11,831 nucleotides of DNA from JBGQDM01 sp041495845 (GTDB lineage: Bacteria; Acidobacteriota; Terriglobia; Terriglobales; Acidobacteriaceae). The stretch is from NCBI GenBank assembly GCA_041495845.1, contig JBGQDM010000098.1, forward strand, positions 1 to 11,831, in the 5' to 3' direction. The notes under the pieces were generated by a model. That model did no database searches. It was not told the origin of the DNA and worked only from the letters and a program-made list of their open reading frames with translations. The translations under genes were made by a program, and so were the position numbers. This document shows positions 11,583 through 11,831 of the stretch, piece after piece; within the stretch, counting starts at the first letter, position 1; each line of letters starts with the position of its first letter.

Positions 11583-11781
11583 CTGTTGGAATTCCTGAGG
11601 TGGTTGCTCGCCGTTGCCTACAGCGGCAAACTCCGGGATTCCGGCCGGCTCGCCGGAACGGGAAGACCCAACTCACCAGTAGTCTTGCGAGGCGAATCGA
11701 AACAACCTGCGTCAGGTTGCAGCTACCTCACTTTGGGATAAGTCATAATTCAGCACCAGACCACCTCCTTTCCAAGTGTTG
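11547..11781 (-). ncRNA. Leader-like structured RNA with mini-ORF and its own promoter and terminator
   Basis: Read on the minus strand, the RNA starts near 11781. It has a full-length Shine-Dalgarno match, AAAGGAGGTGG (about 11761-11771), a GTG-initiated 14-codon ORF (11756-11712), and a 7-bp hairpin CAACCTG/CAGGTTG with a 3-nt loop (11719-11703) that contains the stop codon. A stem AAGAC/GTCTT (11684-11661 region) follows, then a 7-bp stem TTCCGGC/GCCGGAA near 11660-11639, and TTGCC/GGCAA near 11628-11613. The segment ACCACCTC (complement of 11597-11604) is exactly complementary to GAGGTGGT of the ribosome binding site. The terminator at 11547-11575 closes the unit. I recognise no named family with certainty. 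Confidence 0.55.
11712..11756 (-). CDS. 14-codon leader peptide MLNYDLSQSEVAAT
   Basis: GTG at 11756 is preceded by GGAGG 7 nt upstream, inside a longer AAAGGAGGTGG match to the 16S anti-Shine-Dalgarno end, the best ribosome binding site in the window. The ORF ends with TGA at 11714-11712, which lies in the loop-proximal part of a perfect hairpin (11703-11719). The peptide has no run of a single amino acid that would suggest a classical amino-acid attenuator. Strong initiation on so short an ORF inside structured RNA suggests regulation by translation rather than a functional peptide. Confidence 0.5.
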   Translation of the reverse strand: MLNYDLSQSEVAAT

Positions 11782-11787
11782 GCCGAA

Positions 11788-11817
11788 AACATAGCGCGAT
11801 TCGCCGGCGACAGTCAA
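11788..11817 (-). promoter_or_regulatory. Promoter of the minus-strand leader-like RNA
   Basis: On the minus strand TTGACT (complement of 11812-11817) is followed after 18 nt by TATGTT (complement of 11788-11793), predicting a start near 11781 and a leader of about 25 nt before the mini-ORF. It was matched by eye to sigma70 consensus boxes. Confidence 0.45.
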
Positions 11818-11831
11818 CGACACTTTCGTGC

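Noticed and set aside
11754..11775. Fragment of a 16S rRNA 3' end (plus-strand CCTCCTTT)
   Set aside because: Upstream bases do not match helix 45 of 16S rRNA; the sequence is explained as the complement of a strong ribosome binding site.
11547..11781. tmRNA
   Set aside because: No tRNA-like acceptor/T-arm or terminal CCA, and the mini-ORF does not end in the usual ALAA-type tag.
11600..11794. 64-codon plus-strand ORF at the right end
   Set aside because: Lies over the minus-strand structured RNA, with no ribosome binding site and a random-looking translation.
1..11831. CRISPR array, tRNA or rRNA genes
   Set aside because: No regularly spaced direct repeats and no tRNA/rRNA signatures were seen on either strand.

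Overview
The window looks like chromosomal DNA of an acidobacterium (Terriglobia-like). This is inferred from generally GC-rich coding DNA, an IS1-type transposase fragment of the kind I associate with Acidobacteriota, several uncharacterised proteins and the CpaE, PilZ and OsmC gene styles. No rRNA or tRNA gene is present, so taxonomy is inference.

Layout. (1) Positions 1-381 hold the 5' part of a lipoprotein gene with a SnoaL/DUF4440-like domain, minus strand, with a good promoter. (2) About 480-4060 is an accessory region, clearly more AT-rich between 800 and 2780. It holds a small basic protein (542-799), a probable structured small RNA (about 947-1046), a tightly coupled two-gene minus-strand module of unknown function (an HTH protein with a HARE-HTH-like domain plus a 194-aa protein), an IS1-family transposase fragment, and an AbrB-type antitoxin whose Doc toxin partner survives only as 13 codons. 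Both the transposase and the toxin stop abruptly at the same 12-base sequence, which begins two related hairpin repeats. (3) 3787-4754 holds a small cysteine-rich protein and an OsmC-family peroxidase. (4) 4791-7469 holds a CpaE/TadZ-like ATPase, a regulator with an XRE-like N-terminus and a LexA-like fold that has lost its protease residues, and an unknown protein. (5) 7578-9530 holds a very small exported peptide, a seven-helix membrane protein translationally coupled to a membrane-anchored protein, and a PilZ protein. (6) 9709-11582 holds an MFS exporter followed by a Nudix hydrolase. (7) The last 280 bases carry, on the minus strand, a promoter, a very strong ribosome binding site, a 14-codon mini-ORF that ends inside a hairpin, further hairpins and a terminator. 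This is a leader-like or regulatory RNA with no downstream gene.

Most gene neighbours are not obviously one pathway. The clear functional units are the two-gene module 2388-1041, the remnant toxin-antitoxin operon 3142-3459, the membrane pair 7798-9116, and the MFS-Nudix pair. CpaE and PilZ point to type IV pili/Flp or c-di-GMP-controlled surface functions, but no pilus genes lie in the window. The strongest candidates for undescribed biology are the minus-strand RNA at 11547-11781, the four-hairpin RNA at 947-1046, and the repeat pair that coincides with gene truncations.
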